Origin: Methylorubrum aminovorans
Lineage (GTDB): Bacteria > Pseudomonadota > Alphaproteobacteria > Rhizobiales > Beijerinckiaceae
Reading direction: 5' to 3'
Assembly (NCBI RefSeq): GCF_022179725.1
Contig: NZ_BPRC01000001.1
Location: 806,001 to 870,000 of the forward strand
Length of the DNA stretch: 64,000 nucleotides
Shown here piece by piece: positions 9,834-19,559 of this stretch. Position numbers and translations under genes: made by a program. How positions within the stretch are numbered: position 1 is the stretch's first letter; each line of letters starts with the position of its first letter. The notes beneath the pieces were generated by a model. That model had not been told where the DNA came from and did not search any database. It worked only from the letters and a program-made list of their open reading frames with translations.

Positions 9834-11000
9834 ATGATGTCGCGCGCCGAACGCAGTCCCCTGGCCGATTGGTGGTGGACGGTCGATCGCGGCCTGCTTG
9901 CGGGCCTCGGCTGCCTGATGGTGGCCGGTCTTGTCTTCCTGATGGGCGGCGGCCCGCCGGTGGCCGAGCGCATCGGCCTGCCGACCTTCTACTTCCTGAA
10001 CCGTCAGGCAATGTATCTCGCCCCGACGATTCTGCTCATCATCGCCGTCTCGTTCCTCTCGGTGCGCCACATCCGGCGCTTCGCGCTGGTGACGTGGCTG
10101 GTCGGCGTGGCGCTCTGCATCCTCGCCGGCAAGTTCGGCCCCGAGATCAAGGGCGCGCATCGCTGGATCCAGATCGGCTCCTTCGGTCTTCAGCCGTCGG
10201 AATTCGTGAAGCCCGCCTTCGTGATCGTCACGGCCTGGGCCTTCTCGGAAGGCGCCAACCGCCGCGACATGCCCGGCGTCACCCTGGCGTTCCTGCTGCT
10301 GCCGCTGACCATCGTGCCGCTGATCCTCCAGCCCGATTTCGGCCAGACCATGCTGATCACGATGGTGTGGTGCACCCTGTTCTTCGTCGCCGGTCTCCAC
10401 TGGTTCTGGGTGGCGGGCCTCGGATTGGCCGGCATGGTCGGCGTGTTCACCGCCTACACCTTCCTCCACCACGTGCGCGAGCGCATCAACCGCTTCATGG
10501 ACCCGGAATCCGGCGACAGCTTCCAGGAGGTCTGGTCGCGGGAATCCTTCAACTCGGGCGGCTGGTTCGGCACCGGGCCGGGCGAGGGCGTGGCCAAGCG
10601 CCATCTGCCCGACGCGCATACCGACTTCATCTTCTCGGTGACGGGCGAGGAATTCGGCGTGCTGGTCTGCCTGGGCCTCGTGGCGCTCTTCGCCTACATC
10701 GTCATCCGCGGGCTGAAGCTCGCGCGCCGTACCGACGACACCTTCACGAGGCTCGCCATCACCGGTCTGACCACGCTCTTCGGCCTCCAGGCCTGCATCA
10801 ATATGGCGGTGAACACGCAGCTCATGCCGGCCAAGGGCATGACCCTGCCGTTCGTGTCCTACGGCGGCTCGTCGCTGATCTCGCTGGCGCTCGGCATGGG
10901 TTTCCTCGTGGCACTCACCCGCAAGCGTCCGCGCACCACGACGATCAACGAGCGCCCGCCCGGCACCGTGCCCTCGGCCGTTCCAGGGCTGATGCAGTGA
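9834..11000 (+). CDS. ftsW: peptidoglycan glycosyltransferase FtsW (SEDS family)
   Basis: Polytopic inner-membrane glycan polymerase of the divisome, 388 residues with about ten membrane segments. SEDS hallmarks are present: the GGPPVAERIGLP loop, AHRWIQIGSFGLQPSEF, the TDFIFSVTGEEFG segment and the C-terminal PAKGMTLPFVSYGGSS. The N-terminus MMSRAERSPLADWWWTVDR is the usual short cytoplasmic tail; ATG 9837 is an alternative start. It opens the dcw cluster directly upstream of murG, which favours FtsW over its elongation homolog RodA. Confidence 0.95.
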   Translation: MMSRAERSPLADWWWTVDRGLLAGLGCLMVAGLVFLMGGGPPVAERIGLPTFYFLNRQAMYLAPTILLIIAVSFLSVRHIRRFALVTWLVGVALCILAGKFGPEIKGAHRWIQIGSFGLQPSEFVKPAFVIVTAWAFSEGANRRDMPGVTLAFLLLPLTIVPLILQPDFGQTMLITMVWCTLFFVAGLHWFWVAGLGLAGMVGVFTAYTFLHHVRERINRFMDPESGDSFQEVWSRESFNSGGWFGTGPGEGVAKRHLPDAHTDFIFSVTGEEFGVLVCLGLVALFAYIVIRGLKLARRTDDTFTRLAITGLTTLFGLQACINMAVNTQLMPAKGMTLPFVSYGGSSLISLALGMGFLVALTRKRPRTTTINERPPGTVPSAVPGLMQ

Positions 11001-11115
11001 TCCCGGCGACCGCGACCATGACCTCCTACTGCCGAATGCCGCCGGCAAGCGCGAGCGCGCGCCGCCGCCCGTGCGGCGGACCGTCCTCGAGGCGTCAGCA
11101 TCGAGGACAGCCTTC

Positions 11116-12225
11116 ATGACCGTCTTCACACCCCTGGTCCTCGTCTGCGCGGGTGGAACCGGCGGCCACCTATTCCCGGCCCAGAGCCTCGCCTACGCCC
11201 TGAAGGAGCGCGGCATCCGCGTTGCACTCGCCACCGACGCCCGCGTCGACTCGATCGCGGGCGACTTTCCGGCGGAAGAGATCGTCACCATCGCCTCGGC
11301 GACGCCGTCGGGCCGCTCGGCCCTGCGCCGGGCCGGCGCCGTGCTGACGCTGGGACGCGGTTTCGGGCAGGCCGCCCGCGCCGTGCGGCGGCTGAACCCG
11401 GCCGCCGTCGTCGGCTTCGGCGGCTATCCGACCGTGCCGCCGATGCTGGCGGCGCAGTTGCTGCGGGTGCCCACCATCCTGCACGAGCAGAATGCAGTGA
11501 TGGGCCGGGCCAACAGTTTCCTGGCCAAGGGCGCGCGGGTGATCGCCACCGGCTTCAAGGAGGTGCGCGGCGTCCCCGACAAGGCGACGGCGCGGCGCGT
11601 CCACACCGGCAACCCGATCCGCCCGGCGGTGCTGGCGGTGGCCGAGACGCCCTATCCGGCCCTCGACGGGGACTCGCCCCTGCGCCTCCTCGTCTTCGGC
11701 GGAAGCCAGGGGGCCCGCGTGATGAGCGAGGTCGTGCCGGCGGCGATCGAGCGGCTGCCGGAAGACCTGCGCGCCCGGCTTCACCTCGTGCAGCAGGCGC
11801 GGCCGGAGGATCTGACCGCGACGCAGAACCGCTACCTCGCCATGGGGCTCGGCGGGATCGAGGCGGCGCCGTTCTTCAAGGATCTCCCCGGTCGCATGGC
11901 CGCCGCTCATCTCGTGGTGGCGCGCTCGGGCGCCTCGACGGTGTCGGAACTCGCCGCGATCGGCCGGCCCGCCATCCTCGTGCCGCTGCCCGGCGCGCTC
12001 GATCAGGATCAGGCGGCCAACGCCGCGACGCTGGCACAGATCGGCGCCGCGCTCTCGATTCCGCAGACCGCCTTCACCCCCGACCGGCTCGCCGCCGAGC
12101 TCGTGGACCTGTTCGAGGCGCCGCGGAAATTGACCCAAGCCGCCGCTGCCGCCAAAACCGCCCGAATCCTCGATGCGGCCGACCGCCTCGCCGCACTCGT
12201 CGTCGAGACCGCGGCCGCAACGTGA
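11116..12225 (+). CDS. murG: UDP-GlcNAc--MurNAc-pentapeptide-undecaprenol GlcNAc transferase
   Basis: Converts lipid I to lipid II at the cytoplasmic membrane face. 369 residues with the GT-B fold: the N-terminal glycine loop [12 protein letters not shown] (about 11-22), a second [11 protein letters not shown] loop starting the C-terminal half, and the UDP-GlcNAc-binding [26 protein letters not shown] segment with the DQDQAANA motif. ATG 11116 follows GAGGACAG; the frame extends 15 codons upstream without support. It lies 115 bp after ftsW on the same strand. Confidence 0.96.
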   Translation: MTVFTPLVLVCAGGTGGHLFPAQSLAYALKERGIRVALATDARVDSIAGDFPAEEIVTIASATPSGRSALRRAGAVLTLGRGFGQAARAVRRLNPAAVVGFGGYPTVPPMLAAQLLRVPTILHEQNAVMGRANSFLAKGARVIATGFKEVRGVPDKATARRVHTGNPIRPAVLAVAETPYPALDGDSPLRLLVFGGSQGARVMSEVVPAAIERLPEDLRARLHLVQQARPEDLTATQNRYLAMGLGGIEAAPFFKDLPGRMAAAHLVVARSGASTVSELAAIGRPAILVPLPGALDQDQAANAATLAQIGAALSIPQTAFTPDRLAAELVDLFEAPRKLTQAAAAAKTARILDAADRLAALVVETAAAT

Positions 12226-12293
12226 AATCTGCGGCAAGCCCGAAAAGGCTTACCGCGTCCGGCGGACGACCGCCGCCCCGCAGTCGCGGGGGC

Positions 12294-12324
12294 GGGCTTC
12301 GACGATGCAGGATCGTCGAAGCCC
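12294..12324. other. perfect 13-bp hairpin in the murG-murC gap
   Basis: Arms GGGCTTCGACGAT (12294-12306) and ATCGTCGAAGCCC (12312-12324) around a 5-nt loop. No T-run follows, so it is not a canonical terminator. It could reduce readthrough, stabilise an mRNA end, or be a REP-like insertion. Confidence 0.6.
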
Positions 12325-12376
12325 GGAACGAGACAGCCTGGGTTCGTCAGCGCCCCGGACTCAAAAGGTTTTCGAT

Positions 12377-13783
12377 ATGAAGCTGCCCGAAAAGCTCGGC
12401 CCCATCCATTTCATCGGCATCGGCGGCATCGGCATGTCCGGCATCGCCGAGGTGATGGCCAATCTCGGCTACACCGTGCAGGGCTCGGACGCGAACGACA
12501 ACGCCAACGTCCGACGGCTCGCCGAGAACGGCATCCGCACCTTCGTCGGCCACCGCGCCGAGAACGTCGAGAACGCCGCCCTGGTCGTGGTCTCGACCGC
12601 GATCCGCCGCGACAATCCGGAACTGGTCGAGGCCCGAGAGCGCCGTCTGCCGGTGGTGCGCCGGGCCGAGATGCTGGCGGAGCTGATGCGCTTCAAGTCC
12701 TGCGTGGCGGTAGCCGGCACCCACGGCAAGACCACGACGACCTCGCTCGTCGCGACGCTCCTCGACGCCGGCAATCTCGACCCGACCGTGATCAACGGCG
12801 GCATCATCAACGCCTACGGCACCAACGCGCGCATGGGCGGCGGCGACTGGATGGTGGTGGAGGCCGACGAATCCGACGGCACCTTCCTCAAGCTGCCGGC
12901 CGATGTCGCCATCGTCACCAATATCGATCCCGAGCATCTCGACCATTTCGGCTCGTTCGACGCGATCAAGGACGCCTTCCGGCGCTTCATCGACAACATC
13001 CCGTTCTACGGCTTCGCGGTGATGTGCATCGACCATCCGATCGTGCAGGATCTGGTGGGCCACATCGAGGATCGGCGCATCATCACCTACGGCGAGAACC
13101 CGCAGGCCGACGTGCGCCTGCTCGATATCGACCTGAAGGGCGGCCAGAGCCGCTTCCGGGTGATGATCCGCGACCGCCGCCCCGGCTTCCGCCTGGAGAT
13201 GCAGGATCTCGTCCTGCCTATGCCCGGCCGCCACAACGCCCTCAACGCCACCGCCGCTCTCGCGGTGGCTCACGAACTCGGCGTGTCCGAAGAGGCGATC
13301 CGCAAGGCGCTGGCCGGCTTCGGCGGCGTCAAGCGCCGCTTCACCCGCACGGGCGAGTGGAACGGCGCGGCGATCTTCGACGATTACGGCCACCACCCGG
13401 TGGAGATCGCCGCGGTGCTGCGCGCGGCCCGTTCCTCGACCGACGGCAACGTGATCGCGGTGGTGCAGCCGCACCGCTACACCCGGCTGCAATCGCTGTT
13501 CGAGGATTTCTGCACCTGCTTCAACGACGCCGACACGGTGATCGTCGCCCCCGTCTACGCGGCGGGCGAGGCGCCGATCGAGGGCATCGACCGCGATTCG
13601 CTGATCAGCGGTCTGAAGGCCCGCGGCCACCGCGACGCGGTGGCGCTGGACCGGCCGGAGGATCTCGCCCGGCTGGTTGCCGGCCGCGCCGGACCGAACG
13701 ATTACGTGGTGTGCCTCGGTGCCGGCACGATCACACAGTGGGCCTATGCGCTGCCGGGCGAGCTGGCAGCGTTGCAGGGGTGA
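12377..13783 (+). CDS. murC: UDP-N-acetylmuramate--L-alanine ligase
   Basis: ATP-dependent ligase adding the first amino acid to UDP-MurNAc. 468 residues in the three Mur-ligase domains: the N-terminal UDP-binding [12 protein letters not shown] (11-22), the central ATP loop GTHGKTTTT (about 114-122) with EADESDGTF and the [12 protein letters not shown] segment, and the C-terminal domain with [11 protein letters not shown] and QPHRYTR. ATG 12377 gives the canonical N-terminus; the longer upstream frame is not protein-like. It is followed after 3 nt by a DUF559 gene. Confidence 0.96.
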   Translation: MKLPEKLGPIHFIGIGGIGMSGIAEVMANLGYTVQGSDANDNANVRRLAENGIRTFVGHRAENVENAALVVVSTAIRRDNPELVEARERRLPVVRRAEMLAELMRFKSCVAVAGTHGKTTTTSLVATLLDAGNLDPTVINGGIINAYGTNARMGGGDWMVVEADESDGTFLKLPADVAIVTNIDPEHLDHFGSFDAIKDAFRRFIDNIPFYGFAVMCIDHPIVQDLVGHIEDRRIITYGENPQADVRLLDIDLKGGQSRFRVMIRDRRPGFRLEMQDLVLPMPGRHNALNATAALAVAHELGVSEEAIRKALAGFGGVKRRFTRTGEWNGAAIFDDYGHHPVEIAAVLRAARSSTDGNVIAVVQPHRYTRLQSLFEDFCTCFNDADTVIVAPVYAAGEAPIEGIDRDSLISGLKARGHRDAVALDRPEDLARLVAGRAGPNDYVVCLGAGTITQWAYALPGELAALQG

Positions 13784-13786
13784 GAT

Positions 13787-14422
13787 GTGCGCTCCGCAGA
13801 GGACGAGCGGAGGCCGTTTCGTAAGCGGCTTCGGCACGACCAGTCCGAGACCGACCGCCGGCTGCGGTTTCGTCTCCGAGACCGTCGTCTCGCCGGGTTC
13901 AAGTTCGTCCGGCAGGAGAGCATCGGCCTGTATGTGGCGGATGTCTGCTGCCGCGAGGCGAGGCTGATCGTCGAGCTCGACGGCTCTCAGCATGCGGACA
14001 GCGCCTATGACGCCGAGAGAGATGCGTGGCTGGTCGAGCGTGGCTACCGCGTTCTCCGTTTTTGGAACGCGGAGGTTTCGAACAACGTCATCGGCGTATT
14101 AGACACAATCCTTGCCGCGCTTCCTTCCTCTCTCCGCACGCGGGGAGAGGGTCGCGACGACCTCGGACCTCGGGTCTACCCGAGTTCCGATCTGGAATGC
14201 CCAAATCGGGCAAGCCCGACTTGGGTCGTCGGCGCGACGAGCCCGCAGGGCGATGGTGAGGGGCTTCGACGCGTGAGCCTCCTCCGGATCGGCCCCCTCA
14301 CCCCCGGCTGCCGTCTCGCTTCGGCGACGACGAGGTCGCCGAAGCCCTCTCCCCGCATGCGGGGAGAGGGGGAGACCCTGGATGACCGCCTTTCCCGATC
14401 TGATCGAAACAATCCGCGCTGA
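13787..14422 (+). CDS. DUF559 (endonuclease-like, Vsr-related fold) protein with a repeat-derived C-terminus
   Basis: DUF559 proteins belong to the PD-(D/E)XK-like group related to very-short-patch repair nucleases; activity is rarely proven. Residues about 18-108 match the domain: [43 protein letters not shown] (the ELDGSQH core) and [19 protein letters not shown]. The domain ends near 14115. The remaining 100 or so codons are simply translation of the repeat block at 14128-14370 and overlap murB by 41 bp, so the natural C-terminus is probably lost or repeat-derived. The GTG start sits 3 nt after the murC stop. It is an accessory gene inside the dcw cluster, likely acquired. Confidence 0.75.
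   Translation: MRSAEDERRPFRKRLRHDQSETDRRLRFRLRDRRLAGFKFVRQESIGLYVADVCCREARLIVELDGSQHADSAYDAERDAWLVERGYRVLRFWNAEVSNNVIGVLDTILAALPSSLRTRGEGRDDLGPRVYPSSDLECPNRASPTWVVGATSPQGDGEGLRRVSLLRIGPLTPGCRLASATTRSPKPSPRMRGEGETLDDRLSRSDRNNPR
14128..14370. repeat. composite intergenic repeat block flanked by CTCTCC...GGAGAGG palindromes
   Basis: The left end carries CTCTCCGCACGCGGGGAGAGG and the right end CTCTCCCCGCATGCGGGGAGAG; both are short palindromes typical of Hyphomicrobiales intergenic mosaics. Between them are further inverted segments (TCGGGCAAGCCCGA, and GGCTTCG/CGAAGCC copies). It joins the DUF559 frame to murB, and its right end supplies the purine-rich sequence upstream of the murB start. Confidence 0.65.
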
Positions 14423-15314
14423 CGCGCCCAACCTTCGCGGCCGCCTGCTCGAAAACCAGTCGCTGGCCGACCTCACATGGTTCCGTGTCGGGGGGCCGGC
14501 GCAGGTGCTGTTCAGCCCGGCCGACGCAGAGGACCTTTCGCAGTTCCTCGCCGCCCTCGACCCGTCCGTACCTTCCACGGTGATCGGGCTGGGCTCGAAC
14601 CTGATCGTGCGTGACGGCGGCATTCCCGGCGTGACGATCCGGCTCGGCGGCAAGGCGTTCGGCTCGATCGAGATCGATGGCGAGACCGTTCGCGCCGGCA
14701 CCGCCGTGCCGGACATGCGGCTCGCCAAAGCGGCGGCGGAAGCCAGCCTCGACGGGCTCGCCTTCTTCCGCGGCATTCCCGGCTCGGTCGGCGGCGCGTT
14801 GCGGATGAATGCAGGGGCGCATGGCGGCGAGACCACCGACGTGCTGGTGGAAGCCCGCGGCATCGACCGGAAGGGCGAACTCCGCACTTTCACCCATGCC
14901 GAGATGGGCTTTCGCTACCGCCACTCCTCGGCACCGGACGACGTAATTTTCACGAGCGCGACCTTCCGCGGGCGCCCCGGCGATCGCGAAGCGATCGAGG
15001 CGGAGATGGAGCGCGTCACCGCCGCCCGCGAGGCGGCGCAGCCGATCCGCGAGCGCACCGGCGGCTCGACCTTCAAGAATCCGGAGGGCGGCAAGGCGTG
15101 GCAGCTCATCGACGCCGCCGGCTGTCGCGGCCTGACCCTGGGCGGGGCCCAGGTCTCGGAGATGCACTGCAACTTCCTGATCAACCGCGGCGGCGCCACC
15201 GCCGCCGACATCGAGGGGCTCGGCGAGGAGGTGCGCCGCCGGGTGCGCGAGCATTCGGGCTTCGAGCTGCACTGGGAGATCAAGCGGATCGGCGTCGAGG
15301 CGTCGCCCGCCTGA
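14382..15314 (+). CDS. murB: UDP-N-acetylenolpyruvoylglucosamine reductase
   Basis: FAD- and NADPH-dependent reduction forming UDP-MurNAc. 310 residues of the type I MurB length class. The FAD-binding [14 protein letters not shown] and [23 protein letters not shown] segments are intact. The GGSTFKNP motif holds the proton-donating Ser, followed by [15 protein letters not shown]. The ATG at 14382 lies just after GGGGAGAGGGGGAGA, which belongs to the upstream repeat, so the repeat now provides the ribosome binding site. It overlaps the end of the DUF559 frame. Confidence 0.96.
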   Translation: MTAFPDLIETIRADAPNLRGRLLENQSLADLTWFRVGGPAQVLFSPADAEDLSQFLAALDPSVPSTVIGLGSNLIVRDGGIPGVTIRLGGKAFGSIEIDGETVRAGTAVPDMRLAKAAAEASLDGLAFFRGIPGSVGGALRMNAGAHGGETTDVLVEARGIDRKGELRTFTHAEMGFRYRHSSAPDDVIFTSATFRGRPGDREAIEAEMERVTAAREAAQPIRERTGGSTFKNPEGGKAWQLIDAAGCRGLTLGGAQVSEMHCNFLINRGGATAADIEGLGEEVRRRVREHSGFELHWEIKRIGVEASPA

Positions 15315-15351
15315 CGGAACGCCCGCGTCGAGAACGCAGGAAGGATCGCCC

Positions 15352-16239
15352 ATGGCCCCGACCGACCCGACAGCCCTGGCGGAGCATCTCGGCCGACTCG
15401 TCGACGAGATCACGGCCGGGGCCGATGCGGCGCGCACGGGCGGTGACATCCTGCGCCTGCGGGACCGGCTCAACCGCGAATGGGACGGCGCGAAGCCGGG
15501 CGCCCATCTCTCCGGGGAAACCTACGCCGCCCTGCGGCGTCGCAGCGAGGCGGCGCATACCCGCCTCACCAAGCGCTTCGTCGCTCTCCGCGACGTTTCT
15601 CCGCAACCGAAACCGCTGCTCCTCATCGATCCCGAGCCGCCGACGGTCGAGACGTTCTTCGAAGGGGCCGCGCCAGTCGTGGACGGGGCAGCCGAGCCGG
15701 AGGCAGCGATCCGCGCGGTGGAAACCCGCCTTGGGGTGAGCCTGCCCGCGACGCTCAGGGCGCTCTATCGGCGCCGGAACGGCGGCCCGACGGACTTTTT
15801 CCTTGCCACCGATGTCGCCGACGCGCCTCTGCGGTTCGAGGGCGATGAAGCTGTCAGCGAGGCCCATGAACTCTGGCGGACGGTATTGCCGGGCTTCGGC
15901 CTGATCGCCCTGGAGAGGCTGGAACCCCTCGGCGCGATCAGTGACGGGATCGATTTCGGCAGCGAAGACGAATCCTGGCGCGCCGCTCTGCCGGGGATCG
16001 ACCGCCTGATCCCGATCAGCCATCACGGCTTCGACCTTTGGCTGTGCCTCGACTACGCAGACGCCGTCCCCGAGCCGTCGGTGGTGCTGTTCGACGCGAC
16101 GTCGTTCGAGCGGTCCGGCGATATCACCTTCCGCCGTCCCGATTTTTCGACGTTCTTCGCCGGGCTCCGGTGGCACGGCATCACCGTCGAGGACGGCGTC
16201 GCACTGCGCGGTAACCGGCTCCTCGGCGAGGAGGCCTGA
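15352..16239 (+). CDS. SMI1/KNR4 (SUKH) family protein
   Basis: A 295-residue soluble protein. Residues 1-80 are helical and charged. The SUKH-like domain starts near 120 with the signature AVETRLGVSLPATLRALYRRRNGG and includes a W-rich strand with FDLWLCLDYAD and a typical terminal FFAGLRW. SUKH domains often act as immunity proteins in toxin systems or as scaffolds, but no toxin gene is adjacent. It sits 37 bp after murB and 61 bp before ddl on the same strand, so it is probably co-transcribed with cell-wall genes. Confidence 0.75.
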   Translation: MAPTDPTALAEHLGRLVDEITAGADAARTGGDILRLRDRLNREWDGAKPGAHLSGETYAALRRRSEAAHTRLTKRFVALRDVSPQPKPLLLIDPEPPTVETFFEGAAPVVDGAAEPEAAIRAVETRLGVSLPATLRALYRRRNGGPTDFFLATDVADAPLRFEGDEAVSEAHELWRTVLPGFGLIALERLEPLGAISDGIDFGSEDESWRAALPGIDRLIPISHHGFDLWLCLDYADAVPEPSVVLFDATSFERSGDITFRRPDFSTFFAGLRWHGITVEDGVALRGNRLLGEEA

Positions 16240-16300
16240 TTGTCTCGCCCACACCATCCGGCGCCCGCGGCGCCCAATCAGCCCTGAAAGGCTCTAGCCG

Positions 16301-17224
16301 ATGTCCAAGCACGTCGCCGTCCTGATGGGCGGCTGGTCCTCCGAGCGGGAAATCTCGCTTCGCTCCGGCAATGCCTGCGCCGGGGCGCTGGAAGGGGAGG
16401 GGTATCGCGTCACCCGCGTCGATGTCGGACCCGACATTGCGACGGTGCTGACCGAGCTCAAGCCCGACGCGGCGCTTAACGCCCTCCATGGCCCGGCGGG
16501 CGAGGACGGCACGATCCAGGGCCTGCTGGAGATCCTGAAGATCCCCTACACCCATTCCGGCGTGCTGGCCTCGGCGCTCGCGATGCACAAGGAGCGTGCC
16601 AAATTGGTCATGCGGGCGGCCGGAGTCAGCGTTCCGGAGGGCCGGGTCGTTAACCGTCATGATGCGGCGAAGTCACACCCGTTAACCCCTCCCTATGTCG
16701 TGAAGCCGATCGCCGAGGGCTCCTCCATGGGGGTCATCATCGTGCGCGACGAACGCTCGCATCCGCCCCAGATCCTGGCCTCCGACGAATGGGTCTACGG
16801 CGAGGAAGTGCTTGCAGAGACTTACGTTGCCGGCCGCGAGCTGACCTGCGCCGTGCTGGGCGACCGGGCGCTCGGAGTGACCGAGATCAAGCCCGTCTCG
16901 GGGGAGTGGTACGACTTCGAGGCTAAGTACGCCGGAGGCGGGTCGATCCACGTCCTCCCCGCCGATCTTAAACTAAATATTTACCAGCGTGTCCAAGAGT
17001 TGGCGTTAACGGCGCATCAAGCACTGGGATGCCGTGGCGTCAGCCGTGCCGACCTTCGCTACGACGACACACCGGGAGGAACCGGTGCCCTCGTCGTTCT
17101 GGAGGTCAACACGCAGCCAGGGATGACCCAGACGAGCCTTGTGCCGGAGATCGCGGCCCACGCAGGCCTGAGTTTCGGTGAACTCGTCCGATGGATGGTG
17201 GAGGACGCTTCTCTCAACCGCTGA
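16301..17224 (+). CDS. ddl: D-alanine--D-alanine ligase
   Basis: ATP-grasp enzyme making the D-Ala-D-Ala dipeptide for peptidoglycan. 307 residues (B-type length). Seen in order: VLMGGWSSEREISLRSG near the N-terminus, LHGPAGEDGTIQGLLE, the ATP-grasp loop KPIAEGSSMGV, GRELTCAVLG, and the metal/ATP site LEVNTQPGMTQTSLVPE. All expected catalytic motifs are intact. Its last 34 bp overlap the start of ftsQ, a tight coupling common in this cluster. Confidence 0.96.
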   Translation: MSKHVAVLMGGWSSEREISLRSGNACAGALEGEGYRVTRVDVGPDIATVLTELKPDAALNALHGPAGEDGTIQGLLEILKIPYTHSGVLASALAMHKERAKLVMRAAGVSVPEGRVVNRHDAAKSHPLTPPYVVKPIAEGSSMGVIIVRDERSHPPQILASDEWVYGEEVLAETYVAGRELTCAVLGDRALGVTEIKPVSGEWYDFEAKYAGGGSIHVLPADLKLNIYQRVQELALTAHQALGCRGVSRADLRYDDTPGGTGALVVLEVNTQPGMTQTSLVPEIAAHAGLSFGELVRWMVEDASLNR

Positions 17225-18129
17225 ACGCCGCCGGCACGTCCGGCAGCGGCGGGATCCTCGCGGGGCTACGGCTTCCTCGGATCCTCAGGCGGTTCTCGTC
17301 GGCGCGTCGGCTGCGGCCGGCGGTGCCGATCGAGGCGCGCGTGCCGCGGCTCGCGGGCACGGCGCTGGTCGCCGGGCTCGCCGGCACCGTCGCGCTGACC
17401 GGCTTCGTCATGAGCGGACGCTACGACAGCTTCGTTGCCGAGAACGGCCGTCCGCTCGATATCCTCGCCCGAATCGCCGGCTTCGGCGTCGAGCGGGTGA
17501 CCATTACCGGCCTGTCGCGGATGTACGAGCGCGAGGTGCTGAGCACCGCGGGCATCGACTGGCGCTCCTCCGTGCCGTTCCTCGACGTCGATGCGGTGCG
17601 CGACCGTCTGCTCGCCGAGAAGCTGATCGCCAGCGCCTCCGTGCGCAAGCTCTACCCCAACGAGATCGTCATCAACCAAGTCGAGCGCGAGCCGGCCGCC
17701 CTGTGGCAGCAGAACGGCGAGATCCAGGTGATTGCCGCCGACGGCAAGGTGATCGACGACCTGCGCGACGAGCGCTACGTCAACCTGCCGCTCGTCGTCG
17801 GGGCGGGAGCCAACGAGCGCCTCAAGGAATATCTCGCGCTGATCGAGGCGGCCGGTCCGCTCGGCTCGCGCATCCGCGCCGGCACCTATGTCTCCGGCCG
17901 GCGCTGGACGCTCAAGCTCGACGGCGTCGACATCCGCCTGCCCGAGGCCGCCCCCGCCGAGGCGCTGGCGCGGCTGGTGCGGCTCGAGCGGGAGAGCAAG
18001 ATTCTGGAGAAGGACATCATCGCGGTCGACCTGCGCATGGCCGATCGCGTCGTGGTGCGCCTGACCGAGGAGGCCGCGGCCACCCGGGCCGAGAGCCGCA
18101 AGAAGCCGAAGAAGGGGACCGCGACATGA
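17191..18129 (+). CDS. ftsQ: cell division protein FtsQ
   Basis: Bitopic divisome protein, 312 residues. An N-terminal cytoplasmic region (about 60 residues, basic) is followed by one membrane helix (LVAGLAGTVALTGFVMSG). The periplasmic part has the POTRA domain (ERVTITGLSRMYEREVLSTAG..., about 103-170) and the FtsQ/DivIB domain (LYPNEIVINQVEREPAALWQ and the IDDL-YVNLPLVVG region). ATG 17191 lies inside the end of ddl in another frame. It probably links early and late division proteins as in other bacteria. Confidence 0.93.
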   Translation: MDGGGRFSQPLNAAGTSGSGGILAGLRLPRILRRFSSARRLRPAVPIEARVPRLAGTALVAGLAGTVALTGFVMSGRYDSFVAENGRPLDILARIAGFGVERVTITGLSRMYEREVLSTAGIDWRSSVPFLDVDAVRDRLLAEKLIASASVRKLYPNEIVINQVEREPAALWQQNGEIQVIAADGKVIDDLRDERYVNLPLVVGAGANERLKEYLALIEAAGPLGSRIRAGTYVSGRRWTLKLDGVDIRLPEAAPAEALARLVRLERESKILEKDIIAVDLRMADRVVVRLTEEAAATRAESRKKPKKGTAT

Positions 18130-18191
18130 TCGCGTTCCGCCCCGCCGCACTCTCCTCCGTGTCCTGTCGCGTATCCGCCGAGTAGCGTCCG

Positions 18192-19514
18192 ATGCAGACC
18201 CATCACGGCCTCACGCCGCGCCTGAAACCGCTCTCCGCCCGCCGGAGCGCGACGATGTCGGTGCTCGACATCGGCACTAGTAAGGTCGTGTGCCTCATCG
18301 CCGAGCTGCAGCCGGCCGAGGCGATGTCGACCCTGCGCGGCCGCACCCATCTCGCCCGCATCATCGGCATCGGCCACCAGCGCTCGCTCGGGCTCAAGGG
18401 TGGCGCCATCGTCGATCTGGAAGCCGCCGAGGGCGCGATCCGTCAGGCGGTCCACGCCGCTGAGCGGATGGCCAAGGCCGAGGTCCAATCGGTCATCGTC
18501 AATATTTCCGGCGGGCGCATCGCCTCGCAGCATTTCGAGGCGCGGGTGAACGTCCGCTCCGGCACCGTCACTGGCGCCGATGTCGAGCGCGTTCTGGAGA
18601 CCGCGAGCGCCCACGGCGTCAGCCCGGGCCGGGCCGTGCTGCACGCCCTGCCGACCGGCTACGCGCTGGACGGCCAGGGCGCGGTGATCGACCCGTCCGG
18701 CATGATCGGTAATGCGCTCGGCGTCGATCTCCACGTCGTCACCGCGGAGGCGGCGGCCGCGCGCAACCTGATGCTGGCAGTCGAACACTGCCATCTCGGC
18801 GTCGACGCGGTGATCGCCACGCCCTACGCCGCCGGTCTTTCGGCGCTCGTGGACGATGAGGCGGAACTCGGCTGCGCCGTGGTCGACATGGGCGGCGGCA
18901 CCACCAGCGTCGGCGTCTTCATGGGCGGCCACCTCGTCCATTGCGACGCGGTCGCGGTCGGCGGCCATCACGTCACCATGGACATCGCCCGCGGGCTCTC
19001 GACCCGCGTCTCCGTCGCCGAGCGGCTGAAGACCCTCTACGGCTCGGCCATCGCCACGGCCTCGGACGAGCGGGACATGATTGCCGTGCACGGCGTCGGC
19101 GAGGACGAGGGCGAGGCCCCCGGCCACGTGCCGCGCTCTCAGCTCGTGCGCATCGTCAAGCCGCGGGTCGAGGAGGTGCTCGAACTCGTGCGCGACCGCC
19201 TGCGTGGGGCGGGCTTCGGCGCCCAGGCCGGTCGCCGGGTGGTGCTCACGGGCGGTGCGAGCCAGCTCGTCGGCTTGCCGGAGACGGCTCGCCGCATCCT
19301 TCAGGGACAGGTCCGGATCGGGCGTCCGCTCGGCATCCGCGGCCTGCCGGAAGCCGCCAAGGGGCCCGCCTTCTCGGCCTCGGTCGGCCTGCTGGTCTAC
19401 CCGCAGGTCGCGCATGCGGAGCATTTCGAGCCGCGGGGGCAGGGCGCCTTCGCCGGCACGGGAACGGACGGCTACATCTCGCGGGTCGGTCGCTGGATCC
19501 GGGAAAGTTTCTAG
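18192..19514 (+). CDS. ftsA: cell division protein FtsA
   Basis: Actin-like membrane tether for FtsZ, 440 residues. The phosphate-1 motif LDIGTSKVVCLIAE is near residues 25-38, the FtsA-specific 1C domain follows, and the phosphate-2 motif VVDMGGGTTSVGVF and adenosine motif VLTGGASQLVGL are present. The C-terminus RVGRWIRESF is amphipathic, consistent with the membrane-targeting helix. ATG 18255 is an alternative shorter start. It is followed by a repeat element and ftsZ. Confidence 0.95.
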   Translation: MQTHHGLTPRLKPLSARRSATMSVLDIGTSKVVCLIAELQPAEAMSTLRGRTHLARIIGIGHQRSLGLKGGAIVDLEAAEGAIRQAVHAAERMAKAEVQSVIVNISGGRIASQHFEARVNVRSGTVTGADVERVLETASAHGVSPGRAVLHALPTGYALDGQGAVIDPSGMIGNALGVDLHVVTAEAAAARNLMLAVEHCHLGVDAVIATPYAAGLSALVDDEAELGCAVVDMGGGTTSVGVFMGGHLVHCDAVAVGGHHVTMDIARGLSTRVSVAERLKTLYGSAIATASDERDMIAVHGVGEDEGEAPGHVPRSQLVRIVKPRVEEVLELVRDRLRGAGFGAQAGRRVVLTGGASQLVGLPETARRILQGQVRIGRPLGIRGLPEAAKGPAFSASVGLLVYPQVAHAEHFEPRGQGAFAGTGTDGYISRVGRWIRESF

Positions 19515-19559
19515 AGCGATTTCGCGCGAAGCGGGTCCGGTTCGCGTGACGATATCGCC
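19513..19559. repeat. palindromic intergenic repeat (AGAGCGATTTCGCG family)
   Basis: Imperfect inverted repeat directly at the ftsA stop: CTAGAGCGATTTCGCGCGAA against TTCGCGTGACGATATCGCCT, separated by about ten bases. It is typical of Hyphomicrobiales REP-like elements. It lies in the ftsA-ftsZ gap and could modulate readthrough between the two genes. Confidence 0.55.

Noticed and set aside
12347..13993. A 548-codon minus-strand frame across murC
   Set aside because: Antisense shadow of murC and DUF559 with no protein-like features.
14116..14422. The C-terminal 100 codons of the DUF559 frame as a real protein domain
   Set aside because: This part is a direct translation of the repeat block and overlaps the murB start.
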